A stretch of DNA of 28,868 nucleotides from Amphritea sp. (GTDB lineage: Bacteria; Pseudomonadota; Gammaproteobacteria; Pseudomonadales; Balneatricaceae), in contig JAGPUU010000453.1 in NCBI GenBank assembly GCA_018067325.1, positions 1-28,868 of the forward strand, in the 5' to 3' direction. Position 1 is the first letter of the stretch, and the number at the start of each line of letters is the position of its first letter. The notes beneath the pieces were generated by a model, which had not been told where the DNA came from, did no database searches, and saw only the letters and a program-made list of their open reading frames with translations. Of this stretch, positions 1 to 10,724 are shown piece after piece. The position numbers were made by a program, and so were the translations under genes.

Positions 1-1131
1 TGGGTCTGGCGTTGGAAAGACAGTATTGATCAAAAATTCATGCGCCGATTTAGTGACCTGACCGAATTACCTGATCAGATTCCCGGAGCTAAACTTAAAA
101 TTGAGAACCCCGACATGCGCTGCGGAGGCTGCGGGGCGAAAGTCGGACACAGCATCCTTAACCGAGTATTAAAACAACTGCCGCCGCCACCGAATGAAAT
201 TGAGATCGGTCTAGACCGCCCGGATGATGCTGCAGTCATCAACGTTCCTGAAGGGAAATTGCTGGTACAGTCCGTTGACAGTTTTCGTCAACTGGTCAAC
301 GATGACTTTCTTTTTGGCCAGATCGCCGCTAACCATGCCCTGGGAGATATCTTTGCCATGGGTGCTCAACCCCACAGCGCACAGGCTATCGTCAGCCTAC
401 CCCACGCCAGCGATGAAATAATTGAGCAACGTCTGCGCCACCTCTTGTTAGGCGCCAGTAAAGTGTTTTCAGACTGCAACATAGGCCTGGTCGGCGGGCA
501 CACGTCTGAAGGTACCGAGCTAACGTTAGGCTTTACCATCAACGGCCTGGCAGACCGAAAACAACTACTGACCAAGCAGGGACTGCAACCAGGCGATAAA
601 TTAATTATCACTAAGCCGCTGGGTACCGGCACCCTGTTTGCCAGCGATATGCGCAGTCAGGCACAGGGAAACTGGATCAGCCAGGCCCTGAAACATATGT
701 TGCAATCAAACTACCGGGCCAGTCAGATTCTGACAGCAGCCAACACCCACGCCTGCACCGATGTCACCGGTTTTGGACTCGTAGGGCATCTGCACGAAAT
801 GTTAGACGGTTCAGGGCTGAGCGCACGTTTAAGGCTGGAAAAGCTCCCCGTTCTGGACGGGACAATGGCCTGCCTGCGAGCGGGAATATTTAGTTCGCTA
901 CACCCTCAAAATCGAAAATTTGAAAGCTCTGTACTGAATATCCACGAATACGATACTGAAACCATTACCGAAGTGCTCTTCGACCCACAGACAGCAGGGG
1001 GTCTTTTAGCCGCCGTCAGCGCTGATCAGGCAGAACACGTCGTTGAGGAATTGCAGGCCGCTGGATACGCTCAGGCCTGCATAATCGGCAGTATCAGACA
1101 AGAAGCGATCGATCAGGTGATTCTCGCCTGA
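1..1131 (+). CDS. selD: SelD (selenide, water dikinase) domain of an oxidoreductase-SelD fusion, 5' end outside window
   Basis: Selenophosphate synthetase makes selenophosphate from selenide and ATP for selenocysteine and selenouridine synthesis. Numbered from the first in-window Met (position 40), the protein shows MRCGGCGAKVG at residues 26-36. Cys31 and Lys34 match the catalytic Cys/Sec and Lys of SelD, and the second Cys of the classical GCGCK loop is Ala here. Further SelD motifs are DDAAV, QSVDSF, NHALGDIFAMGAQP, GGHTSEG, TDVTGFGLVGH and DPQTAGGLL. The frame is open to base 1 and reads WVWRWKDSIDQKF before that Met, which resembles the end of the pyridine-nucleotide-disulfide oxidoreductase module found fused to SelD in many marine gammaproteobacteria. 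The true start is therefore probably upstream of the window (inference). The stop lies 1 bp from the convergent PilZ gene. Confidence 0.93.
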   Translation, partial: WVWRWKDSIDQKFMRRFSDLTELPDQIPGAKLKIENPDMRCGGCGAKVGHSILNRVLKQLPPPPNEIEIGLDRPDDAAVINVPEGKLLVQSVDSFRQLVNDDFLFGQIAANHALGDIFAMGAQPHSAQAIVSLPHASDEIIEQRLRHLLLGASKVFSDCNIGLVGGHTSEGTELTLGFTINGLADRKQLLTKQGLQPGDKLIITKPLGTGTLFASDMRSQAQGNWISQALKHMLQSNYRASQILTAANTHACTDVTGFGLVGHLHEMLDGSGLSARLRLEKLPVLDGTMACLRAGIFSSLHPQNRKFESSVLNIHEYDTETITEVLFDPQTAGGLLAAVSADQAEHVVEELQAAGYAQACIIGSIRQEAIDQVILA

Positions 1132-1132
1132 T

Positions 1133-1825
1133 TCAGAAATAGTCGCTGATAGAATCGAGTTTCAGCGCAGTAATATATCGCTGAATCACTTCCCGACCAT
1201 CTGTAAAGGACAGACCAACCTGCTTTTCAGCGGTGGAGACAGACATCACTCTGACCTTAACCTCTGAGGGGCTTTCATCAAAGGGAAGCTGAAGCTTAAG
1301 TACGCAATCCTGGTTTTCATTTTTAACCGGAACCATTGATAACAACGCTTCTTCTTCGGTAATTTTAAGCAGCCCTCCTCCGGTGCTAAAGTTAATCAGT
1401 ATGCTCTCGACTGTCAGATCCCCAGCGACAAGTTGCGCAGGAATAGCACAGGGATAGCGGGGTTCTTTACGCAACAACCGAGACTGAATCTGTTTAGGAT
1501 AAGTAGTCATCAAGAGTTTTCCACCCAGCAGAAACAGGTCGATCACCTGGCTTTCAAAAGCAAAAACACGGCCGTTAGAGATCAACCGCATCACTAACTT
1601 GCGATTTCTCTTAAAATTATCCCTATAGGTTAACTCATCAGTCCCCATGCCTCCCTTTTTCAATTGGGACACTGCCGGCAAGCGGGTGATGATAACCTGA
1701 CCATCAATACCAAAAAAACGCGACACATATTTCAGCTCGCCAGTGGCGTCACTCACCTGAATAACACTGCCTTGCTCAATTTTCGGCAGTTCATTTAGTA
1801 CTACCGTTTCGGTATCTGCTGGCAT
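1133..1825 (-). CDS. PilZ-domain protein, YcgR-like c-di-GMP receptor
   Basis: Probable cyclic-di-GMP receptor of 230 residues with a YcgR-like architecture. Residues about 10-110 form a beta-rich N-terminal domain like the YcgR N-terminal domain. The PilZ domain follows, with the RxxxR motif RKEPR at 119-123 and the second binding motif NFSTGGG at 145-151, matching (D/N)xSxxG. YcgR proteins slow flagellar motors or affect surface behaviour when c-di-GMP is bound. No flagellar genes are in view, so the target cannot be named from context. The ATG start is supported by a GGAGAG-type ribosome site about 8 nt upstream. The gene faces selD tail to tail with a 1 bp gap, leaving no room for a conventional terminator. 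Confidence 0.87.
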   Translation of the reverse strand: MPADTETVVLNELPKIEQGSVIQVSDATGELKYVSRFFGIDGQVIITRLPAVSQLKKGGMGTDELTYRDNFKRNRKLVMRLISNGRVFAFESQVIDLFLLGGKLLMTTYPKQIQSRLLRKEPRYPCAIPAQLVAGDLTVESILINFSTGGGLLKITEEEALLSMVPVKNENQDCVLKLQLPFDESPSEVKVRVMSVSTAEKQVGLSFTDGREVIQRYITALKLDSISDYF

Positions 1826-1997
1826 TAATTCACTCTCTCCATGTAATAGCTAGTTATAGGAATACTACAGCCACTTTAAGGGGTCAAAGTAAGTATCACC
1901 ATTTTGGTATTTTCAGCTTTATTTCATGACTCAGATGTATCTTTTATCTATCGAAACTTTTTCTAAATTCTTTCTTAAGTTTACCGAGGGTACAATT

Positions 1998-3161
1998 ATG
2001 AAGATGAAGATAGCCATAGCACTGGCTCTACTGACAGGTGTGAGCGTGGTCACCGTCATTGCCAGCCCTACTACTAACCCTGATCAGGTTCTTCGATCTG
2101 ACTTGCAACAGCAGGGGTTAAAGGTCGCCACTTTTGCCGGAGGTTGCTTCTGGTGTACAGAATCTGGATTTGAAAAACTTCCCGGGGTAAAAGAAGCTAT
2201 CTCTGGTTATGCCGGTGGACAGGAAAAAAATCCTACCTATGGCCAAGTTTCTTCAGGTTCCACCGGACATACTGAAGCGGTTCAAGTTTACTATGATCCT
2301 CAAGTTATCACCTACGACGGTTTACTGCAGTCGCTCTGGAGACAGATGGACCCAACTGACGGCAGAGGTTCTTTTGTCGACAGGGGCACACAATACCGCC
2401 CAGCGGTATTCTTTCATAATGATCAACAGCGCATGTTAGCTGAAGAATCTATGGCCACACTCGCTGCCTCAGGACGCTACAGCAAGCCACTCGCGACCGA
2501 ACTAACTAAATTAACCGTTTTTTACCCGGCCGAGGATTATCACCAGGACTATTACAAACGTAATTCAATCCGGTATAAATACTACCGTTTTAATTCAGGC
2601 CGCGACCAGTATCTGGAAAAAACATGGGGCGATCAGTTGCACCCCGACTTTACACAGTTTGGCCGCGGCCAAAAAATGGATTCTGACAAAACTGATATAA
2701 GTATCAGTGGACAGTTAAAATCGTTCAAAAAACCTTCTGACCAAGAATTACGTAACAGCCTGACCGACCTGCAATATGAGGTCACTCAACAAGATAGCAC
2801 TGAACGCGCCTATCAAAATGAGTTCTGGAACGAGAAGCGAGAAGGCATCTACGTTGATATTGTCAGCGGTGAGGCGCTATTTTCATCAAAGGATAAATTT
2901 AAGTCCGGTACCGGCTGGCCAAGTTTTTCCCGACCTATCTCCCCGGCTTCAATTTCAGAACATACTGATACAAAGTTCTTTATGAGTCGAACCGAAGTAC
3001 GCAGCCAGTATGCCGACTCTCATTTGGGGCACCTGTTCAATGATGGTCCAAAACCTACAGGACTGCGTTACTGTATCAACTCTGCATCACTTCGTTTTAT
3101 CCCCCGGGAAGAGATGGCCGATGCAGGATATACAGAGCTATTAAGTCTGCTCAGTGAATAA
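1998..3161 (+). CDS. msrAB: Periplasmic bifunctional peptide-methionine sulfoxide reductase MsrA-MsrB
   Basis: Repairs oxidised methionines: the MsrA half reduces the S-sulfoxide and the MsrB half the R-sulfoxide. The start at 1998 is chosen over the in-frame ATG at 1926 because GAGGG sits 7 nt before it and the protein then begins with a clean signal peptide ([14 protein letters not shown]... to about ASP at 22-24). This gives 387 residues and predicts a periplasmic enzyme. The MsrA motif GGCFWC (catalytic Cys50, Cys53) and YHQDYY are present. The C-terminal MsrB domain has [19 protein letters not shown] and RYCINSAS (catalytic Cys359). Only three cysteines are present in all: the MsrB part lacks the zinc CxxC pairs and any resolving Cys. 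There is no N-terminal thioredoxin-like domain as in neisserial PilB. An external reductant is needed (inference). Confidence 0.94.
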   Translation: MKMKIAIALALLTGVSVVTVIASPTTNPDQVLRSDLQQQGLKVATFAGGCFWCTESGFEKLPGVKEAISGYAGGQEKNPTYGQVSSGSTGHTEAVQVYYDPQVITYDGLLQSLWRQMDPTDGRGSFVDRGTQYRPAVFFHNDQQRMLAEESMATLAASGRYSKPLATELTKLTVFYPAEDYHQDYYKRNSIRYKYYRFNSGRDQYLEKTWGDQLHPDFTQFGRGQKMDSDKTDISISGQLKSFKKPSDQELRNSLTDLQYEVTQQDSTERAYQNEFWNEKREGIYVDIVSGEALFSSKDKFKSGTGWPSFSRPISPASISEHTDTKFFMSRTEVRSQYADSHLGHLFNDGPKPTGLRYCINSASLRFIPREEMADAGYTELLSLLSE

Positions 3162-3270
3162 CCAATACCGGCTAAGTGGTGATTAACAAAAACAGCGCTG
3201 AGCAATGCCTCAAATTAGGATAAACTGTGGGGAAACCGATAACACAACATGTTATGTCAGGAGCCGCAGT

Positions 3271-3633
3271 TTGTCCGTAACTCAACCTCTGATTTTATCT
3301 CTACTTCTCAGCTGTGCAGCGCCACTGGCCTTCAGCATGCAACTGGACGACCCCCGATCCGCTGCGGTTTACATTCTCAAACAACGTCCTTTGATCAATG
3401 CCTGCCTGATTCAAGCCCAACACAGCACTGAACTAAATCAGATCTGGAGCAGCTCCCCATGCCAGCAACTACTGGATCAGGATCAGCAGTTCATAGCCGC
3501 ATGGCAACAGATACTGCCTGAGGGAAAAATAAACGGTCTGGCTAAAGTACCTTATTCTCTGCGTAAGCCTACGGTCGAAACCTACTCTGAGTATAAACAA
3601 CTGGCTGAAATAATCGCCCAGCTAAGCCGTTGA
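3271..3633 (+). CDS. Small exported protein of unknown function
   Basis: I do not recognise a family. The frame is open from an ATG at 3205, but a TTG at 3271 is preceded by a consensus AGGAG (3259-3263) at 7 nt spacing. Starting there removes a hydrophilic N-terminus and puts a hydrophobic export signal at the very front (VTQPLILSLLLSCAAPLAFS). The segment ends either at a lipobox-like LLSC (lipoprotein) or at a signal peptidase I site near AFS; the lack of N-terminal Lys/Arg makes both imperfect. The mature part is about 100 residues, helix-prone and Gln/Leu-rich, with two further cysteines (INACLIQ and SSPCQQ) that could form a disulfide. It follows msrAB by about 110 bp on the same strand, so a shared envelope role is possible but unproven. 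No terminator is visible after it. Confidence 0.62.
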   Translation: MSVTQPLILSLLLSCAAPLAFSMQLDDPRSAAVYILKQRPLINACLIQAQHSTELNQIWSSSPCQQLLDQDQQFIAAWQQILPEGKINGLAKVPYSLRKPTVETYSEYKQLAEIIAQLSR

Positions 3634-3778
3634 ACCTTGATTATCCAACAGTTTTTAGTCTCGCCATACATCCTTAATGTCTAACCGGAAAGCTATTCTC
3701 ATGGCTATAATACCAATGACTTATTTCAGGTCGGAAAAAAAACTAAATTTCAAGTCTTACCTTTGGCGTTTCGACCTC

Positions 3779-3784
3779 TATAAT
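3779..3784 (+). promoter_or_regulatory. Consensus -10 box (TATAAT) just before the GIY-YIG-like gene
   Basis: A perfect TATAAT lies at 3779-3784. The -35 region is weak (TCTTAC near 3755-3760, spacer about 18). Transcription would begin near 3790, only about 10 nt before the GTG at 3801 and about 28 nt before the alternative TTG at 3819. The 3634-3800 gap otherwise shows no gene and no hairpin. Confidence 0.4.
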
Positions 3785-3800
3785 ATGCCCTCTTTTTTCA

Positions 3801-4940
3801 GTGACACCGAGTAAACCCTTGATCATTTTTACCATTACCAACACAGTTTCAAATCAGGTCTATGTGGGCTCAACCCGTAATGATATAGACCACCATTGGG
3901 AAACCTTGCTTATCGCCGCAGAATCCGGTGTAGAAGCCGAGCTCTACGAGGACATCCGTAGTTCAGGTGCTAACTGCTTTGCTTTTACCGAATGGGGGTT
4001 CGCTGATAACCTGAGCGAAGCGCGGGAACTCACTGCCGATGCAATGGAAACCTTTGACGGCAAAAGCCTGCAAGGCCTGATAACTAAACCCAAGCCCAGT
4101 AAAGCCCACCGTCAAAGTGCCGGCGAGCGGAAGGCAGCTTTAGCCCTGCTGGAAGAAGCTGAACAAAAAGCTCAGTTACAAGGTGATCCGAAAAACTCAA
4201 CTACCCCGGTTTCAAACCCGAGTGAGACCGATCTGAAACTGCTTGCTCAGAAGCGGGATGCAGAACTGGAAGCAAGAATTGCCAGGGAGCGAAAGGAAAC
4301 GCTGGAGATGGCTAAAGTACTTGCCAAAATGGACTCCCGTAAGCGTAGCAAAACCGTTAAGGCAAAAGCTAAAACGGTGAAGCCAACTAGCACCTCTGCA
4401 GCACCTAAATTAGCTGTAGGCAAAGTTGCTTCTGCCAAACAGGAAAAACTGATCAAGGAAAAGATTGAGCAGGAACGCGAGTCCCGCGAAGCCGAAAAAA
4501 TTGTGCGTCAAAAAGCTGAAGCTCGGGAGATGGCGGATGTCATGTCACGCATCGATGCCAGAGCTCAGGGCATGCGTAAAACCAAGCCTACAGCAAAGCC
4601 TAAGTCTGCAATGGGCCGCACAGGTAGTCTGTCGCTGAAAAAACCTACAGTTTCCTTAAAGGAAACCCGACTAGAGCTCGACAGAGATATAAAACTGAGT
4701 TCAGATATTTCTCTAATGAAGCAGGAACAAAAGGGCAGCACTGCAGGATTAGCGTTGACTGAGAAAGTTTCATCCGGTGTTCGTTTTAAGGAACACGCAG
4801 GGTTAGACAAAGAACAAAAGATAGCCCATAGCATTGCTCTTTATCGCAAAATAGCCGTACCTGCCAAGGGCCAACCCAGTCAGGGTAAGCAGGAGCTGAT
4901 AAGTTCTCTGCAAGATCGACTGGCACAACGCAAGAACTAG
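3801..4940 (+). CDS. Degenerate GIY-YIG-like domain protein with long Lys-rich coiled-coil tail
   Basis: The protein has 379 residues. Residues about 8-60 resemble a GIY-YIG fold: IIFTITN...NQVYVGSTRN...HHW follows the family pattern GIYxI.N...YVGST.n...W. The first motif is IFTI rather than GIY, and the Arg/His expected after YVG (as in I-TevI) are not evident, so nuclease activity is doubtful. From about residue 105 the chain is highly charged and helix-rich, with an imperfect internal repeat of period 74: EMAKVLAKMDSR (169-180) and EMADVMSRIDAR (243-254), each preceded by a Glu/Arg/Lys coiled coil and followed by a Lys/Pro/Thr linker. This suggests a basic nucleic-acid-binding or scaffold tail. 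The start is uncertain: GTG at 3801 has no clear ribosome site, and TTG at 3819 is the alternative. The stop codon overlaps that of the convergent acpH gene (shared CTAG). Confidence 0.68.
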   Translation: MTPSKPLIIFTITNTVSNQVYVGSTRNDIDHHWETLLIAAESGVEAELYEDIRSSGANCFAFTEWGFADNLSEARELTADAMETFDGKSLQGLITKPKPSKAHRQSAGERKAALALLEEAEQKAQLQGDPKNSTTPVSNPSETDLKLLAQKRDAELEARIARERKETLEMAKVLAKMDSRKRSKTVKAKAKTVKPTSTSAAPKLAVGKVASAKQEKLIKEKIEQERESREAEKIVRQKAEAREMADVMSRIDARAQGMRKTKPTAKPKSAMGRTGSLSLKKPTVSLKETRLELDRDIKLSSDISLMKQEQKGSTAGLALTEKVSSGVRFKEHAGLDKEQKIAHSIALYRKIAVPAKGQPSQGKQELISSLQDRLAQRKN

Positions 4941-5533
4941 CAGGTTTTCCCATCCAGAATATAGGGTGACGAAAACCGCTCAATGAGATCGGGTAGAAAG
5001 AGTTTAAAGCCGACCTCAAACTGGGGGTAGTGCAGCGCAAGCTCCTCCCCCACTCCGCCAAAGTTATTGCTAAAACGTATTCTTCCAGCTACACGCTCCA
5101 ACGCATAAGCAACACCGTCCAGTGTTTCATAAGCCCTGAACCAATCCCCTTCAACCATTTTCTGGGTAACCTGTTGCATCCGTTCTGGCATGACTGACTG
5201 GCCCGCCAGCAGATCCCGGTACAGATCATCGATCACCTGTTTTTTAGGTTGCTCGCTGAACAGCTGCCAGTGCTTTATCAGGAAATGGTCAAACAGAACA
5301 TCCAGTGCGATACCTGCAAAGCGTCGTCTTTGCGCTGTAAAGCTACGCTTCATCTGTAAAACCTGCGAATGCTGATCGGTAAACTGATCGACACGGCGGT
5401 GGTTTATTAGCCCCTGTAATACTTCAACAGAAAGGCTCTGTTGATCAACGCCACGGGCAAAGTCACCCAACAGGTTGCCTACACGGGATTCAACCGTCGG
5501 TTCAGCCAGTACTAAATGCGCAAAGAAATTCAA
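4937..5533 (-). CDS. acpH: Acyl carrier protein phosphodiesterase (DUF479 family)
   Basis: AcpH hydrolyses the 4'-phosphopantetheine arm from holo-ACP. Family hallmarks are visible: MNFFAHLVLA at the start, then VGNLLGDFARG, INHRRVDQFTD, RRRFAGIALDVLFDHFL, KHW and a helical C-terminus. The open frame runs to an ATG at 5596, but the family begins exactly at MNF(L/F)AHL. A TTG at 5533 therefore gives the expected product of 198 residues (E. coli AcpH has 193). The extra upstream codons would be read from the fadBA terminator hairpin. The start codon lies right behind that terminator, so expression may depend on read-through or on a promoter within fadA. The family and domain are clear; the exact start is a homology-based inference. 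Confidence 0.87.
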   Translation of the reverse strand: MNFFAHLVLAEPTVESRVGNLLGDFARGVDQQSLSVEVLQGLINHRRVDQFTDQHSQVLQMKRSFTAQRRRFAGIALDVLFDHFLIKHWQLFSEQPKKQVIDDLYRDLLAGQSVMPERMQQVTQKMVEGDWFRAYETLDGVAYALERVAGRIRFSNNFGGVGEELALHYPQFEVGFKLFLPDLIERFSSPYILDGKTC

Positions 5534-5536
5534 ATA

Positions 5537-5581
5537 AAAAACCCCGAATACAAAAGCGATAATACGCAGTATCCGGGGTTT
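5537..5581 (-). terminator. Rho-independent terminator after fadBA
   Basis: The arms AAAACCCCGAATAC and GTATCCGGGGTTTT pair over 14 positions with one mismatch, around a 17-nt loop. The A-rich left side supplies a U tract when read on the minus strand, so it terminates fadBA. The right side ends in TTTT, so it may also act on plus-strand transcripts. The acpH TTG start lies about 4 nt beyond its minus-strand end. Confidence 0.82.
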
Positions 5582-5627
5582 TAGCCTCAGCAGCAATCAG
5601 GGTAGTCACCTACCCGCGCGGGAAAGG

Positions 5628-8967
<3,340 letters not shown>

Positions 8968-9319
8968 GGTGCACTCCATACTTAGGATAATTATTGTTAA
9001 CCCTCTTCCGTGCGGCGGACTGCTTATAGAAAAAATGCAGATAGAGATACGCACAGTTCAGACTTTCTAATACTAGTCGCAGGTTATTTTCCAGCAATAA
9101 CAAAAAATACCTTATTCAGTAACAAAAACGACTACATCACTAATAAACGCTTCAAAATCATCAAGTTAAACAAGTATAAAAATTAACATTTAAGCGCATA
9201 AAAAACATCATTGACATTTTAACTATGATTTAAAGCCCAGCTAACAAGCACTGCGTATCCGATTTAGCTAAATAACTCTACAATGCTTTAAAGTCCGCCA
9301 ATAACTCAGTAAGCCCTGT
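8968..9319. other. AT-rich divergent intergenic region, fadB / acyltransferase
   Basis: This 352 bp gap must hold the fadBA promoter (minus) and the acyltransferase promoter (plus). TTGACA occurs at 9211-9216 on the plus strand, but the nearest -10-like TATGAT (9224-9229) is only 7 nt away, so the pair is not a normal promoter. A TACAAT at 9279-9284 could be the plus-strand -10, with a weak -35. On the minus strand no convincing -35/-10 pair was found. I see no gene or strong palindrome. Confidence 0.5.
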
Positions 9320-9901
9320 ATGCACTCAACTATTTTTGACAGCCCTTTTTTCACCCCCCCACTGCGCTGGCTCTCCCGTAAGTTTTTTAAACTGAAAGGC
9401 TGGCAGCTGGATTTTTCAGCTATTGAGGGCGTAGATAAAGGGGTACTGATCGGCGCGCCTCATACCAGTAATTGGGACCTTCCCTATGCGCTGATGCTAG
9501 GCTTCAGTCAGGACATGCCGATTTACTGGATGGGTAAGGTGCAGATTTTTAAGTTCCCTTTCCGACAGCTGATGATGTGGATGGGAGGCATCCCGATCAA
9601 TCGATCAAAATCACTCAATGTGGTTGCCCAGGCCGCATCTCAGTTTAGCGATGCAGAGCATCTTTATCTGGTTATTGCACCTGAAGGAACTCGTTCTCAG
9701 GTTGATGAGTGGAAAACTGGTTTTTACCATATCGCCCATCAGGCCGATGTCCCGATATTGACGGCCTATATAGATTGGAAAACTCGCCGAGCGGGTATAT
9801 ACCGCAGTTTTATTACCTGCGGTGATGCCGAAAAGGATATTGCTGAAATCAAATCCCTTTATGGCGATCTATTACTTCGCCACAAAGGGAATAAGTATTA
9901 A
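9320..9901 (+). CDS. Lysophospholipid acyltransferase-like protein (PlsC superfamily)
   Basis: Putative glycerophospholipid acyltransferase of 193 residues. The superfamily motif HX4D is seen as APHTSNWD (His48, Asp53), followed by the block MMWMGGIPINRS (86-97) and PEGTR at 121-125. The motif order and spacing fit 1-acyl-sn-glycerol-3-phosphate acyltransferase relatives, but the PHTSNWD form and short length differ from canonical PlsC, so the acceptor is unknown. A hydrophobic stretch around the HX4D region suggests peripheral membrane association. It is the only plus-strand gene within a long minus-strand block of lipid genes and ends 27 bp from the convergent isomerase gene. The ribosome site is weak. 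Confidence 0.82.
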   Translation: MHSTIFDSPFFTPPLRWLSRKFFKLKGWQLDFSAIEGVDKGVLIGAPHTSNWDLPYALMLGFSQDMPIYWMGKVQIFKFPFRQLMMWMGGIPINRSKSLNVVAQAASQFSDAEHLYLVIAPEGTRSQVDEWKTGFYHIAHQADVPILTAYIDWKTRRAGIYRSFITCGDAEKDIAEIKSLYGDLLLRHKGNKY

Positions 9902-9928
9902 GCAGTCTTGAAACCGTTTCTGTGAGAT

Positions 9929-10699
9929 TTAAAAACGCGAAAAGTCTGGTTCCCGCTTTTGCATAAACGCCTGTAGAGCTTCCATCGCTTCTGCTGATTT
10001 CAGGCGGGCAGCAAACTGTTCCACCTCCGCTAACAGAACCTCCTGTAATTGGGACTGAGAAATATTGCGTATCATCGCTTTACTCTGCCGCACCGCATCG
10101 GGGGCCAGGGCGGCCAGCTTGCCCGCTTCCAGTATCGACAGGTCCTGCAAACTATTATGCATCACTACACGGTTTATTATCCCCAGGTCGCTGGCGGTAG
10201 TAGCACTAAAGGACTCTCCCATCACCAACAGCTCAAATGCCCGTCGATGCCCTACCAACTGCGGCAAGATCAAACTCGCCCCACCTTCCGGCACCAATCC
10301 CAGACGGGCAAAAGGTAGCTGAAAACTAGCTTGGTCACTGGCGATAACCAGATCACAATGAAGCAACATAGTGACCCCAATCCCGACGGCGACACCTGGC
10401 ACAACCGCAACAATGGGCTTAGCCAGTGATGAGATGGTTTGCAGAAACTGCAACGGAGCCTGTACTGCATTAGGGGAATTAATAGCGCCAATAAAATCAC
10501 CAATATCATTACCCGAACAGAAGCTATCACCGGTAGACCCCAGCAAAATAACTCTGACCTCCGGATTAGCGTCAGCATCCTTTAATGCCTGGGTTAAGCC
10601 TTCATACATCGCCATCGTCAGGGCATTTTTCTTATCCGGACGATTCAGTAAAATCTGACAAATCCGATCCCGGATTGTGACATTTAGATGCTCGCTCAC
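9929..10699 (-). CDS. Delta3,Delta2-enoyl-CoA isomerase-like protein (ECI2 type)
   Basis: Crotonase-fold protein of 256 residues. Its active-site layout matches eukaryotic ECI2 rather than an enoyl-CoA hydratase: SFCSGNDIGDF (59-69), VPGVAVGIGVTMLL (100-113) and PFARLGLVPEGGAS (129-142). The first hydratase Glu (GGGCE in crotonase) is Thr110 here and the second is not at its usual place. Glu138 in VPEGG aligns with the isomerase base in SPEGCSS of human ECI2. The predicted role is to move the double bond of 3-enoyl-CoA to 2-trans-enoyl-CoA during oxidation of unsaturated fatty acids. The start is GTG with a strong AGGAGT ribosome site 7 nt upstream. It is the last gene after fadD and DUF2889, 25 bp behind the latter. 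Confidence 0.86.
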   Translation of the reverse strand: MSEHLNVTIRDRICQILLNRPDKKNALTMAMYEGLTQALKDADANPEVRVILLGSTGDSFCSGNDIGDFIGAINSPNAVQAPLQFLQTISSLAKPIVAVVPGVAVGIGVTMLLHCDLVIASDQASFQLPFARLGLVPEGGASLILPQLVGHRRAFELLVMGESFSATTASDLGIINRVVMHNSLQDLSILEAGKLAALAPDAVRQSKAMIRNISQSQLQEVLLAEVEQFAARLKSAEAMEALQAFMQKREPDFSRF

Positions 10700-10724
10700 A
10701 ATTTACTCCTATGTTATTTAATTA

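Noticed and set aside
9211..9229. TTGACA with TATGAT as a plus-strand sigma70 promoter
   Set aside because: The spacer is only 7 nt, far from the 16-18 nt needed.
9911..9921. GAAAC-C-GTTTC palindrome as a PsrA-like operator
   Set aside because: The spacer is 1 nt rather than 2-4, and it lies between two convergent gene ends where no promoter is expected.
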